Source of the DNA: Lachnobacterium bovis
GTDB lineage: Bacteria; Bacillota; Clostridia; Lachnospirales; Lachnospiraceae
Direction: 5' to 3'
NCBI RefSeq assembly: GCF_900111325.1
Contig: NZ_FOGW01000006.1
Coordinates: forward strand, 79,626 to 143,625
Length of the DNA: 64,000 nt
The position numbers and the translations under genes were made by a program. The notes beneath the pieces are model-generated. The model was not told the DNA's origin, ran no database searches, and saw only the letters and a program-made list of their open reading frames with translations. Positions 44,860-53,975 of the stretch are shown here, piece after piece. Position 1 is the first letter of the stretch; every line of letters begins with the position of its first letter.

Positions 44860-45419
44860 ATTTACCAAACAAATTAACTTTATTTAGAGTAATATTGATT
44901 CCATTTTTTGTATTCTTTGTATTAGCACCATGGTTCGAAGGATATGGAAAATTTATTGCTGTAGCAATTTTTATTGTAGCAAGTTTAACAGATATGGCAG
45001 ATGGAAAAATAGCTAGAAAATATAATTTAGTTACTGATTTTGGAAAATTTATGGATCCATTAGCAGATAAATTATTAGTATGTTCGGCTTTAATTTGTCT
45101 TGTAGAAACAAAACAGTTATTTTCATGGATTGTTATAATTATTATTGCAAGAGAATTTGTTATCAGTGGTTTTAGATTAGTTGCGGCTGATAATGGAATT
45201 GTTATTGCAGCTAGTTATTGGGGCAAATTTAAAACAACATTTCAAATGTTAATGATTATTTCATTAATTATTGAGGGTCAATTAATAGAATTAGGCTACA
45301 AATTTGCAGCATTACATTATTTAGGAGTTGTATTAACTTATGTGGCATTAGCATTAACAATTATTTCGTTAATTGATTATTTAGCAAAAAATATTAATGT
45401 ATTGAAGGAACAGAGATAA
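44856..45419 (+). CDS. pgsA: CDP-diacylglycerol-glycerol-3-phosphate 3-phosphatidyltransferase
   Basis: 187 residues. Membrane enzyme of phosphatidylglycerol synthesis. The CDP-alcohol phosphatidyltransferase motif is DMADGKIARKYNLVTDFGKF, with the Asp residues that bind metal. LPNKLTLFRVILIPFFVFF is the typical start. Five to six membrane helices. Overlaps rimO and shares a base with the next gene; rimO-pgsA-cinA is a common clostridial order. Confidence 0.95.
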   Translation: MNLPNKLTLFRVILIPFFVFFVLAPWFEGYGKFIAVAIFIVASLTDMADGKIARKYNLVTDFGKFMDPLADKLLVCSALICLVETKQLFSWIVIIIIAREFVISGFRLVAADNGIVIAASYWGKFKTTFQMLMIISLIIEGQLIELGYKFAALHYLGVVLTYVALALTIISLIDYLAKNINVLKEQR

Positions 45420-45904
45420 TGTCAAGGGAATTATATGAAAAAAGGTTATATGAAATTCTTAAACAAAAAAACTGGAAGCTATCAACAGCAGAAAGCTGCA
45501 CAGGCGGTTTAGTTGCTGCTACAGTTGTTAATATTTCAGGAATATCAGAATTTTTTGAGGAAGGTTTTATAACATATTCATCTAGAGCAAAGGTTAATCG
45601 AATAGGGGTTGAACCTGATGTAATAGAAAAATATGGCGTTGTTAGTAATGAAACAGCAGAAGCTATGGCATTAGCGACTGCAAGAACAGCTAATAGTGAT
45701 TGCTCTATTTCTACAACAGGAGTTGCAGGACCCAATGGAGGTACAAGAGAAGTTCCCGTTGGTTGTATTTGCATAGGTTGTTCAATTAAAGGAAAAGCTT
45801 ATTCGGAAAAAGTTATATTTAAAGGTACGAGACAAGAAATAAGACAACAGGCAGCTGTTGAAGCAATCAGATATTTAATAGAAAAGATTGAAGAGGTGTC
45901 ATAA
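45419..45904 (+). CDS. CinA C-terminal domain protein, nicotinamide-nucleotide amidase
   Basis: 161 residues. PncC-type amidohydrolase converting NMN to nicotinate mononucleotide. Visible are LSTAESCTGGLVAATVVN, with the catalytic Ser, and STTGVAGPNGGTREVPVG. It is the single-domain form, without the MoCF-like N-terminal domain of full-length CinA. The start codon overlaps the pgsA stop, and its own stop overlaps the rsmD start, so translation is coupled. Confidence 0.93.
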   Translation: MSRELYEKRLYEILKQKNWKLSTAESCTGGLVAATVVNISGISEFFEEGFITYSSRAKVNRIGVEPDVIEKYGVVSNETAEAMALATARTANSDCSISTTGVAGPNGGTREVPVGCICIGCSIKGKAYSEKVIFKGTRQEIRQQAAVEAIRYLIEKIEEVS

Positions 45905-46455
45905 TGAGAGTAATAGCGGGTACGGCAAGAAGATTGCCACTTAAAGCTCCATACGGAATGAATACTCGTCCTACATCAGACCAAATAAAAGAAACACTAT
46001 TTAATATGTTACAGGCAGAGGTGCCAAGTGCGTATTTTTTAGATTTATTTGCAGGTAGTGGTCAAATTGGTATTGAAGCGTTAAGTAGAGGTGCTTCTTA
46101 TTGCGTTTTTGTTGAGAATAATAGAAAAGCTCAAGAATGTATTGAAGAAAATATTAAATTTACAAAATTTGATAAAACAGCATCCCTTATTAAAAGTGAT
46201 GCTATTTCAGCTCTAAGAATGGCTGAAAATAAATATAAGTTTGATATTATTTTTATGGATCCACCATATAATAATGAGTATGAAAAAGAAATTTTAGAGT
46301 ATTTAAGTAATTCATCTGTTTTAAAAGATGATACATTAATTATAATTGAAGCTTCAGTTGAGACTGTGTTTGATTATTTAGATGAATTAGGCTATGAATT
46401 AGTTAAATACAAAAAATACAAGTCTAATGCACATGTTTTCGTGCGTAAAAAATAA
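45904..46455 (+). CDS. rsmD: 16S rRNA (guanine(966)-N(2))-methyltransferase
   Basis: 183 residues. Starts MRVIAGTARRLPLKAP and contains RPTSDQIKETLFNML, the SAM site LDLFAGSGQIGIEALSRGA, and the catalytic FMDPPYN. It methylates G966 of 16S rRNA during subunit assembly. Length matches the family. Usually next to coaD, as here. Confidence 0.94.
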   Translation: MRVIAGTARRLPLKAPYGMNTRPTSDQIKETLFNMLQAEVPSAYFLDLFAGSGQIGIEALSRGASYCVFVENNRKAQECIEENIKFTKFDKTASLIKSDAISALRMAENKYKFDIIFMDPPYNNEYEKEILEYLSNSSVLKDDTLIIIEASVETVFDYLDELGYELVKYKKYKSNAHVFVRKK

Positions 46456-46509
46456 ATAAGGTTAATATAAAGATAGAACTTCATTGTAAGTTTAATTGTA
46501 GGAGGCAAT

Positions 46510-46992
46510 ATGAGTAAGGCAGTATATCCGGGCAGTTTTGATCCGTTGACTTTTGGGCATTTGGATATAATTGAAAGAGCAACTAAAATTTTTGATGAAG
46601 TAATTGTAGCAGTTTTACGTAATAGTTCAAAAAATTCATTGTTTTCTTTAGATGAACGTGTTAGTATGATAGTAGAGGAAACAAAAGGTTTATCAAATGT
46701 AACAGTTGTAACTTTTGATGGATTGCTTATAGATTATATGAGAAAAATTAAGGCAAATGTCATCATAAGGGGGGTAAGAACGGTTACAGACTTTGAGTAT
46801 GAATTTCAAATAGCTCAGACTAATCATGTTCAGGATACAAATATTGAGACAGTATTTCTTACATCTGATTTGCAATATTCTTATTTGAGTTCTACCATTG
46901 TGAAGGAATTTGCATCTTATGGGGGAGATATTACAAAATTTGTTCCAGAACACTTAATAGAGAGGATTAAATTAAAATATCAAGACGGATAG
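46510..46992 (+). CDS. coaD: Phosphopantetheine adenylyltransferase
   Basis: 160 residues. Transfers AMP to 4'-phosphopantetheine in coenzyme A synthesis. The nucleotidyltransferase motif YPGSFDPLTFGHLDIIERA is at residues 5-23. IIRGVRTVTDFEYEFQIA and LSSTIVKEFASYGG match CoaD. GTAGGAGG precedes the ATG. Confidence 0.96.
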   Translation: MSKAVYPGSFDPLTFGHLDIIERATKIFDEVIVAVLRNSSKNSLFSLDERVSMIVEETKGLSNVTVVTFDGLLIDYMRKIKANVIIRGVRTVTDFEYEFQIAQTNHVQDTNIETVFLTSDLQYSYLSSTIVKEFASYGGDITKFVPEHLIERIKLKYQDG

Positions 46993-47003
46993 GAGACTTT
47001 TAT

Positions 47004-47609
47004 ATGAGTAGTAGCAGAATGGAACAGATTATTGAGGAAATTGAAGATTATATTGATGGTTGTAAAAAACAACCTTTTTCTCCTAGTAACATTATTGTTA
47101 ATAGGGATGAAATGGAGGAATTGTTAGTCGAATTAAGACGTAAGATTCCAGAAGAGGTAAAGAGATATCAGAAAATGATCAGCAATAAAGAAGCAATTTT
47201 AGCAGATGCTCAAGCTAAAGCTGATCAAATTATTTCACAAGCACAGATTCAGACAAATGAACTTGTTAGCGAACATCAGATAATGCAACAGGCTTATGCA
47301 CAAGCAAATGAAGTAGTTTCAATTGCAACTAGACAGGCACAAGAAATCTTAGATAATGCAACAAGAGATGCAAATAAGATTAGATTAAGTGCTATGAATT
47401 ATACAGATGATCAGCTAGGTTCAATAGAGGACGTTTTATCAAAAGCTATTACAACTTCACAAGAAAAATATGAATTATTAATTAATAATTTACAGGAACA
47501 TTTAGAAGTTGTTGTTGATAACAGAAAACAGTTAAAGCCTGATATTGATAATATATCAATGGAGATAGATGGTTCTAAAGAAAAAAATGTTAGCAATGAA
47601 TCAGAATAA
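47004..47609 (+). CDS. Coiled-coil protein, ATPase-like (unassigned)
   Basis: 201 residues. Starts with RMEQIIEEIEDYIDGCKKQP, then a long coiled coil (about 45-165) rich in Ala, Gln and Glu. It resembles the 'ATPase' or V-type ATPase subunit H-like proteins often annotated beside coaD in Clostridia, and has some DivIVA-like flavour, but I see no nucleotide-binding motif. Function unknown. Ribosome site ATAGGAG; a terminator follows. Confidence 0.7.
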   Translation: MSSSRMEQIIEEIEDYIDGCKKQPFSPSNIIVNRDEMEELLVELRRKIPEEVKRYQKMISNKEAILADAQAKADQIISQAQIQTNELVSEHQIMQQAYAQANEVVSIATRQAQEILDNATRDANKIRLSAMNYTDDQLGSIEDVLSKAITTSQEKYELLINNLQEHLEVVVDNRKQLKPDIDNISMEIDGSKEKNVSNESE

Positions 47610-47617
47610 ATAATGAT

Positions 47618-47657
47618 AATCGGTGTCAAATTGAATTTTTTGATGCCGATTTTTTTA
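47618..47657 (+). terminator. Terminator after the coiled-coil gene
   Basis: AATCGGTGTCAAA (47618-47630) pairs with TTTGATGCCGATT (47639-47651), 13 bp with two G-U pairs, followed by T's to 47657. Confidence 0.92.
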
Positions 47658-47674
47658 TAATAGAGAGGTATTAG

Positions 47675-48385
47675 ATGCGATTAGATAAGTTTTTAGCAGA
47701 TTTAGGATACGGAACAAGAAGTGAAGTAAAAAATTTTATAAAAAAAGGAAATATTACCGTTAACGGAACAAAAATAAATAAACCAGAATTTAAGATTGAT
47801 GAAAATAAAGATGAGATTATGTACAATAATCAAATAATTGAATATAAAAAATATCAATATTTTTTACTTAACAAACCTAGTGGATGTGTTACAGCGACAA
47901 ATGATAATGTACATAAAACTGTCATGGATTATTTAGAGGCTGAAACAAAAAAATATAAAAATTTGTCTCCGGTTGGTAGATTAGATAAGGACACTGAAGG
48001 ATTATTATTAATAACAAACGATGGATTGCTTTCACATGATTTACTTTCACCTTCACATCATGTAGCAAAGAAGTATTATGTTGAATTAGATGGTCAAGTG
48101 GATGAAAGTTTGATTGAAGAATTTAAGAGAGGTGTAGATATAGGAGACGATAAATTAACTAAACCAGCTGAATTAGAGATTCTTAAACCTAATAATACTG
48201 CATATTTGACAATAATTGAAGGAAGATTTCATCAAGTAAAAAGAATGTTTGCTGCTAAAAATCTTAAAGTTACATATTTAAAAAGAGTTGAAATGTCGAT
48301 TTTGAATCTTGAAGGCCTAGAAAAAGGAGAGTATCGTGCTTTAACGAATGCCGAAATAGAAGTATTACATTCTAACAAAAAATAA
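47675..48385 (+). CDS. Pseudouridine synthase, RsuA/RluB family
   Basis: 236 residues. An N-terminal S4 RNA-binding domain MRLDKFLADLGYGTRSEVKN is followed by the catalytic domain with KPSGCVTATND and the active Asp in PVGRLDKDTEGLLLITNDG. FHQVKRMFAAKN is also typical. Acts on rRNA; the exact site is not predictable from sequence. AGAGAGGT precedes the ATG. Confidence 0.9.
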   Translation: MRLDKFLADLGYGTRSEVKNFIKKGNITVNGTKINKPEFKIDENKDEIMYNNQIIEYKKYQYFLLNKPSGCVTATNDNVHKTVMDYLEAETKKYKNLSPVGRLDKDTEGLLLITNDGLLSHDLLSPSHHVAKKYYVELDGQVDESLIEEFKRGVDIGDDKLTKPAELEILKPNNTAYLTIIEGRFHQVKRMFAAKNLKVTYLKRVEMSILNLEGLEKGEYRALTNAEIEVLHSNKK

Positions 48386-48422
48386 GAAAGGATTACATAA
48401 ATTATTCAGCTATTGAAATTTT

Positions 48423-49427
48423 ATGTGTACAAAAATGAAAGAATTTAAAATATCGATAAATGACAAAGGGCAAAGATTTGATAAATTTTTGTTTAAGCTT
48501 TTACCAAATGCAAATGCAAGTTTTGTATATAAAATGTTGAGAAAGAAAAATATTACTTTAAATAATAAAAAGGCAAATGGAAAGGAAAAATTAACAGAAA
48601 ATGATGTTGTAAAAGTTTTCTTTTCCGATGAGACTTTTGAAAAATTTTCTAAAGATATTGAAAAAGTAAAAAAAGAATACGAATTTTTATCTAGTTTAAA
48701 AAATTCAAATATCAAAATCATTTATCAAAATTGTGATATAATAATAATAGATAAACCAAGCAATTTACTATCTCAAAAGGCTAAAGAAAGCGATATTTCT
48801 GCAAATGAATATATAATTGGTCATTTGATAAGAAATAACGAATTATCATTTGAAGATTTTATAACTTTTAGACCTTCAATTTGTAATAGACTAGATAGAA
48901 ATACTACAGGTTTACTTATTGCTGGTAAAACTTTAAACGGATTGCAAATGATGTCGGACAAGTTAAAAAATAGAACAATTGATAAGTATTATAGATGTAT
49001 TGTGGTCGGAAAAGTTGAAAAAAATCTTTATTTAAAAGGCTATCTAAAAAAGGATAAACTAGATAATACAGTTGATATTATTTCAGAAGAAGAATATATT
49101 AAATTGCAAAATAAAAATAAGGATATATCAAATCAATATTCTTTGATTGAAACAGCCTTTGAGGTTGTACAAAGTAATGAAAAATATACTATGATTCAAG
49201 TACATTTAATTACAGGAAAAACTCATCAAATTCGTGCACATTTATCACATATTGGACATCCTATAGTAGGTGATATGAAGTATGGTAATGAAAAAGAAAA
49301 TGAATATGCATATAAAAAATACAAAGTAAAACATCAATTATTACATGCATATTGTTTAGATTTAAAGAATGAACAAAAAATATATGCACCTGTTCCAAAA
49401 ATTTTTAATAAATTAATGGATTTATAA
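48423..49427 (+). CDS. Pseudouridine synthase, RluA family (RluC/RluD-like)
   Basis: 334 residues. An S4-like domain (MKEFKISINDKGQRFDKFL) is followed by the RluA catalytic domain, with ICNRLDRNTTGLLIAGKT carrying the catalytic Asp. LITGKTHQIRAHLSHIGHPI is the second family motif. No clear ribosome site precedes ATG 48423 or the in-frame ATG at 48435, so the start is uncertain. The target uridine is unknown. Follows another pseudouridine synthase of a different family. Confidence 0.88.
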   Translation: MCTKMKEFKISINDKGQRFDKFLFKLLPNANASFVYKMLRKKNITLNNKKANGKEKLTENDVVKVFFSDETFEKFSKDIEKVKKEYEFLSSLKNSNIKIIYQNCDIIIIDKPSNLLSQKAKESDISANEYIIGHLIRNNELSFEDFITFRPSICNRLDRNTTGLLIAGKTLNGLQMMSDKLKNRTIDKYYRCIVVGKVEKNLYLKGYLKKDKLDNTVDIISEEEYIKLQNKNKDISNQYSLIETAFEVVQSNEKYTMIQVHLITGKTHQIRAHLSHIGHPIVGDMKYGNEKENEYAYKKYKVKHQLLHAYCLDLKNEQKIYAPVPKIFNKLMDL

Positions 49428-49451
49428 TAGCTATTTGAGGGGGACATAAAA

Positions 49452-49985
49452 ATGCCGACGTGGAATTCTAGAGGCTTAAGAGGATCAACATTAGAAGAAT
49501 TACTTAATAAAACGAATGCTAAATATTTGGAAAATAATTTGGCGTTGATACAAAAAATACCAACGCCAATTACTCCAATCAAAATAGATAAGCAAAGTAG
49601 ACATATAACACTTGCATATTTTGAACAAAAAAGTACAGTTGATTATATAGGGGTTGTACAAGGTATACCGGTTTGTTTTGATGCAAAGGAATGTCACACC
49701 AATACTTTCCCGTTGGCAAATATACATGAACATCAAGTTAAGTTCATGGAGAATTTTGAAAAACAAGATGGAATAGCTTTTTTTCTTCTTTATTTTACAG
49801 TTATAGATAAATTTTATTATTTGTCATTAAGAGAGTTATTAAAGTTTTGGAATAGAGCATTAAACGGCGGAAGAAAAAGTTTTAGATGTGATGAATTAAA
49901 TGAAAAGTATTTTTTAAAAAAGGAATCAGGAGTATTTGTTCCATTTTTGGATGGAATTCAGCAAGATTTAGAAGATAGAGAATAA
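49452..49985 (+). CDS. recU: Holliday junction resolvase RecU
   Basis: 177 residues. Starts with WNSRGLRGSTLEELLNKTN, then the nuclease core with KSTVDYIGVVQGIPVCFDAKEC, in which the Asp, Asp and Lys belong to the PD-(D/E)XK-like active site. HEHQVKFMENFEKQDGIAFF follows. RecU is the Gram-positive resolvase that replaces RuvC, in line with the RuvAB encoded earlier. GAGGGGG ribosome site. Confidence 0.92.
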   Translation: MPTWNSRGLRGSTLEELLNKTNAKYLENNLALIQKIPTPITPIKIDKQSRHITLAYFEQKSTVDYIGVVQGIPVCFDAKECHTNTFPLANIHEHQVKFMENFEKQDGIAFFLLYFTVIDKFYYLSLRELLKFWNRALNGGRKSFRCDELNEKYFLKKESGVFVPFLDGIQQDLEDRE

Positions 49986-49998
49986 TATGGAGATATCG

Positions 49999-50027
49999 TT
50001 GACAAATATAAAATAAAAATATATAAT
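49999..50027 (+). promoter_or_regulatory. Consensus sigma-A promoter of the his operon
   Basis: TTGACA (49999-50004), exactly 17 bases, TATAAT (50022-50027). The leader to the hisZ start is about 85 nt, with no T-box motif. Confidence 0.92.
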
Positions 50028-50119
50028 GTAATAACATGATAAAAAGTTAATGTGCTAACACTTTACAATAAAGAAGTGGAAGGAATAAAAGGTGAATAAA
50101 TATAGAATGGAGGTTTAGT

Positions 50120-51304
50120 ATGAATAATAGATTGTTACATACTCCTGATGGAGTAAGAGACATATACGGTAGTGAGTGTAGGAAAATAATGAAATTGAGA
50201 GAAAAAATACACAATCAATTGATAAAATATGGTTGTTCAAGCATCAATACTCCAACGATAGAGTATTATAACGTATATGAGAAAAAAAATAACTCACTTG
50301 ATAGTAGAGAAATGTATAAATTTTTTGATAAAGACGGGGATATTTTAGTGCTTCGTCCAGATTATACTCCCGCAATTGCACGTTGTGTTGCAAAATATTA
50401 CAAAGATGAGACTATACCTCTTAAAATTTGTTATGAAGGAAATACGTTTGTTAATAGATCTGATTATCAGGGAAGATTAAAAGAAACAACTCAATGTGGA
50501 GCAGAATATATAGGAGATGCTTCTAATTTTGCTGATGCTGAAATGCTAGCACTTGTTGTTGATTCATTAAAGGCGGTTGGATTAGATCAATTTCAAATTT
50601 CAATTGGTCATGCATTATATTATGAGGGATTGGTAGAAGCGGCTAAATTATCATCTGATCAAGAAGAAAAAATAAAATCTTTAATACTTAATAAAAATTT
50701 TCTAGAGCTAGAAAAATACATAAAAAATTTGAAGTTAGAAAAGAATCTTGAAGTCCTTTTTGATGGTTTAAATTCATTTAGTTTTAAAATAGAAGATTTA
50801 AATGAATTAGAAAAACGTGCAGTAAAATATGATAAGGTCTATAAAGCAATTAAAAGCTTGCAAGAATTATACAAAATATTGCAGTATTTCGATATAGAAA
50901 ATATTGTTTCTTTTGAACTTGGAATGATTAGTAGACATAATTATTATACGGGTATGATTTTTACAGGATATACATATGGATCAGGAGAACCAATTGTTAA
51001 GGGTGGCCGTTATGATAAGTTGATCCGTAGGTTTGGAAAAGATACACCAGCAATAGGATTTACAATAGTTATTGATCAGGTTATGGATGCTTTGAAAAAT
51101 CAAAATAAGTACTTAGAAGAAAGCTATAAAACAGAATTGATTGTTTTTTCAAGTGAAAAAATTGAAGAGGCAATTAAAGTTGCAAGTGAATGGAGAAAAG
51201 AAGGAAGAAATATTCAAACAATAATTAAAGATCCTGATTTGACAAAAGAGGATTATTTTGAATATGCAAAAAAAATGAATATTTCAGAAGTGAAATTTTT
51301 GTAA
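50120..51304 (+). CDS. hisZ: ATP phosphoribosyltransferase regulatory subunit HisZ
   Basis: 394 residues. A histidyl-tRNA synthetase paralogue lacking tRNA charging. LLHTPDGVRDIYGSECRK starts the catalytic-like core, followed by LVLRPDYTPAIARCVAKYY and LKETTQCGAEYIG; the C-terminal part has YGSGEPIVKGGRYDKLIRRFG. It forms a complex with short HisG, encoded next, and makes it sensitive to histidine. TGGAGG ribosome site. First gene of the his operon. Confidence 0.94.
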   Translation: MNNRLLHTPDGVRDIYGSECRKIMKLREKIHNQLIKYGCSSINTPTIEYYNVYEKKNNSLDSREMYKFFDKDGDILVLRPDYTPAIARCVAKYYKDETIPLKICYEGNTFVNRSDYQGRLKETTQCGAEYIGDASNFADAEMLALVVDSLKAVGLDQFQISIGHALYYEGLVEAAKLSSDQEEKIKSLILNKNFLELEKYIKNLKLEKNLEVLFDGLNSFSFKIEDLNELEKRAVKYDKVYKAIKSLQELYKILQYFDIENIVSFELGMISRHNYYTGMIFTGYTYGSGEPIVKGGRYDKLIRRFGKDTPAIGFTIVIDQVMDALKNQNKYLEESYKTELIVFSSEKIEEAIKVASEWRKEGRNIQTIIKDPDLTKEDYFEYAKKMNISEVKFL

Positions 51305-51342
51305 AAATTAGTATGGAGTTAGTTTGATAATGGAGGGAAAAA

Positions 51343-52011
51343 ATGTCATTTGAAGATAATCAGTATTTAACGTTTGCACTAGGAAAAGGTAGATTAGCAA
51401 ATAAAACTTTAGAATTGTTTGAGCAAATAGGTATTCGTTGCGATGAGATGAAAGATAAGAATACTCGTAAATTGATTTTTGTTAATGAAGACTTAAAATT
51501 AAAGTTCTTTCTTGCTAAAGGGCCTGATGTACCAACGTATGTTGAATATGGTGCAGCTGATATTGGAATAGTTGGAAAAGATACAATATTAGAAGAAAGA
51601 CGAAACATTTTTGAAGTTTTAGATTTAGGGTTTGGAAAATGTAAAATGTGTATTTGTGGTCCTGAAAGTTCAAGAAATTTATTAAAACATCACGAGCAGA
51701 TTAAAGTCGCTACTAAATATCCACAAATTGCAAAAGAATATTTTAATGAAAAAAAATATCAAACAGTTGAAATTATAAAGCTTAATGGATCAATTGAGCT
51801 TGCGCCAATAGTAGGGCTAGCACCTGTGATTTGTGATATTGTTGAAACAGGGTCGACACTTAGAGAAAATGGACTTGTGGTTTTAGAAGAAGTATGTGAT
51901 TTGTCAGCAAGAGTTGTAGTAAATCAAGTTAGTATGAAAATGCAAAATGAAAGAATTACAATGCTTGTTAGAGCACTTCAAGAACAAATTGAAAAGAACA
52001 ATAATGCATAA
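51343..52011 (+). CDS. hisG: ATP phosphoribosyltransferase, short form
   Basis: 222 residues. First step of histidine synthesis, joining ATP and PRPP. Short-form HisG, without the C-terminal regulatory domain and dependent on HisZ. Motifs are LTFALGKGRLANKTL near residue 9, YGAADIGIVGKDTI, and the PRPP-binding ICDIVETGSTLRENGL. GGAGGG ribosome site. Confidence 0.95.
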   Translation: MSFEDNQYLTFALGKGRLANKTLELFEQIGIRCDEMKDKNTRKLIFVNEDLKLKFFLAKGPDVPTYVEYGAADIGIVGKDTILEERRNIFEVLDLGFGKCKMCICGPESSRNLLKHHEQIKVATKYPQIAKEYFNEKKYQTVEIIKLNGSIELAPIVGLAPVICDIVETGSTLRENGLVVLEEVCDLSARVVVNQVSMKMQNERITMLVRALQEQIEKNNNA

Positions 52012-52075
52012 ATTATTTGAAGTTAATAAAGTAGAAATTAGTTGATTTAAGTTTTAAATCTCGGAGGAATTTATT

Positions 52076-53377
52076 ATGAAAATTTTAACATTAACAAATG
52101 AAGTGAAAAAAGAATTATTAGATAAATTAATAAAAAGGAGTCCTAACAATTATTCACAATATGAAAAAAATGTGGATTTAATTATAAATGAAGTAAAGGA
52201 AAAAAAAGATGAAGCTTTATTTGATTTTACATTAAAATTTGATAAAGCTAATATAAATACTACCAATATATTAGTAACAAATGAAGAAATAGACGAGGCA
52301 TATGAACAGGTAGACAATCGTATTGTTGATGTGATAAGAAAGGCCAAAATAAATATTGAAAAATATCATTCAAAGCAAAAACAAAATTCTTGGTTTACAA
52401 GTGAAGATGGAAAACTTTTAGGACAAAAAGTAACTCCATTAAATAGAGTAGGAGTATATGTTCCGGGTGGAAAAGCAGTGTATCCGTCTTCTGTTTTAAT
52501 GAACGTTTTACCAGCAAAAGTTGCAGGGGTAAATGAGATAATAATGTGTACTCCACCTATGGAAAATGCTAAAGCATATGCACAAACTATAGTTGCTGCA
52601 AATGAAGCTGGAGTTGATAAAATATACAAAGTTGGAGGTGCACAAGCAATTGCTGCAATGGCTTTTGGTGCAGAAAGCGTACCAAAAGTCGATAAAATTG
52701 TTGGACCAGGTAATATTTATGTAGCATTGGCAAAAAAGGCTGTTTTTGGTTATGTTGGAATAGATTCAATTGCTGGTCCGAGCGAAATTTTGGTTTTGGC
52801 TGATGAAACAGCAAATCCAAGATACATAGCTGCAGATCTATTATCACAAGCTGAACATGATGAACTAGCATCAGCAATTTTAGTGACAACAGATTTAGAT
52901 TTAGCCAAACAGGTAAAAATAGAAATAGATAATTTTATAAAAGTATTATCACGAAAAGATATTATTGAAAAATCATTAGAGAATTATGGATATATTATAG
53001 TTGCAGAAAATATAAATGACGCGATTGATGTGTGCAATGAAATTGCATCAGAGCATTTAGAAATTATTACTAAAAATCCTTATGAGACTATGACAAAGAT
53101 TAAGAATGCAGGCGCAATTTTCTTGGGAGAGTATTCTAGCGAACCGTTGGGAGATTATTTTGCAGGACCTAATCATGTTTTGCCAACGAATGGAACGGCA
53201 AGGTTTTTTTCGCCACTTGGAGTAGATGATTTTATAAAAAAATCAAGTATAATTTCATATTCAAAAGAAGCATTAGAAAAGGTATATAAAGATATTATTT
53301 ATTTTGCTGAATCTGAAAAATTGACGGCTCATGCTAATTCTATAAAAGTTAGATTTGAAAATGAAAAAGGAGAATAA
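52076..53377 (+). CDS. hisD: Histidinol dehydrogenase
   Basis: 433 residues. Two-step oxidation of histidinol to histidine with NAD+. Conserved segments: VGVYVPGGKAVYPSSVLMN, VGGAQAIAAMAFGAE, VGPGNIYVALAKK, SIAGPSEILVLAD, and LLSQAEHDELASAIL with the metal-binding His. EPLGDYFAGPNHVLPT completes the active site. GGAGGA ribosome site. Four bases before hisB. Confidence 0.96.
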   Translation: MKILTLTNEVKKELLDKLIKRSPNNYSQYEKNVDLIINEVKEKKDEALFDFTLKFDKANINTTNILVTNEEIDEAYEQVDNRIVDVIRKAKINIEKYHSKQKQNSWFTSEDGKLLGQKVTPLNRVGVYVPGGKAVYPSSVLMNVLPAKVAGVNEIIMCTPPMENAKAYAQTIVAANEAGVDKIYKVGGAQAIAAMAFGAESVPKVDKIVGPGNIYVALAKKAVFGYVGIDSIAGPSEILVLADETANPRYIAADLLSQAEHDELASAILVTTDLDLAKQVKIEIDNFIKVLSRKDIIEKSLENYGYIIVAENINDAIDVCNEIASEHLEIITKNPYETMTKIKNAGAIFLGEYSSEPLGDYFAGPNHVLPTNGTARFFSPLGVDDFIKKSSIISYSKEALEKVYKDIIYFAESEKLTAHANSIKVRFENEKGE

Positions 53378-53380
53378 TAA

Positions 53381-53974
53381 ATGCAAAATGATAGATGTGC
53401 AAAGATTAATAGAAAAACAAGTGAGACAGATATTCGTGCAATTTTTGAAGTTGATGGTGATGGAAAATCAAAAATCAATACAGGAATAGGTTTTTTTAAT
53501 CATATGCTAGAGGGATTTTCTAAACATGGTTTCTTTAGTCTTAATTTACAATGCGATGGTGATTTAGAGGTTGATTGTCATCATACAATTGAAGATTGTG
53601 GAATAGTATTAGGTGAGGCTATAAAAGAAGCAATTGGTGATAAAAGAGGAATTAAAAGGTTCGGAAGTTCATTTGTTCCAATGGATGAAACGTTAGTTTT
53701 TTGTGCAGTTGATTTATCAGGAAGACCTTATTTAGTGTTTGATGCTAATTTTACAACAGAGAAGGTAGGAGATTTTGATACGGAAATGGTAAAAGAATTC
53801 TTTTATGCAATTTCGTATTCTGCAATGATGAATATTCATATTAGAGTAATAAGTGGTGAAAATAATCATCATATAATAGAGGCAATGTTTAAAGCATTTG
53901 CTCGTGCCCTAGACGAGGCAACAAAATACGATGATAGGGTTCAAGGATTATTGTCGACGAAAGGAAGTTTATAG
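53381..53974 (+). CDS. hisB: Imidazoleglycerol-phosphate dehydratase
   Basis: 197 residues, the monofunctional form without a phosphatase domain. The Mn-binding histidines appear in FFNHMLEGFSKHGFF and VDCHHTIEDCGIVLGEA, then GENNHHIIEAMFKAFARAL near the end. GAAAAAGGAGAA precedes the ATG. Sixth step of histidine synthesis. Confidence 0.95.
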   Translation: MQNDRCAKINRKTSETDIRAIFEVDGDGKSKINTGIGFFNHMLEGFSKHGFFSLNLQCDGDLEVDCHHTIEDCGIVLGEAIKEAIGDKRGIKRFGSSFVPMDETLVFCAVDLSGRPYLVFDANFTTEKVGDFDTEMVKEFFYAISYSAMMNIHIRVISGENNHHIIEAMFKAFARALDEATKYDDRVQGLLSTKGSL

Positions 53975-53975
53975 A

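Noticed and set aside
50028..50119. Possible T-box in the his leader
   Set aside because: The leader is only about 85 nt and shows no T-box sequence or terminator, so there is no room for the element.
53931..53975. Upstream extension of hisIE
   Set aside because: The open frame overlaps the end of hisB and has no ribosome site; ATG 53976 gives the HisF-like start.
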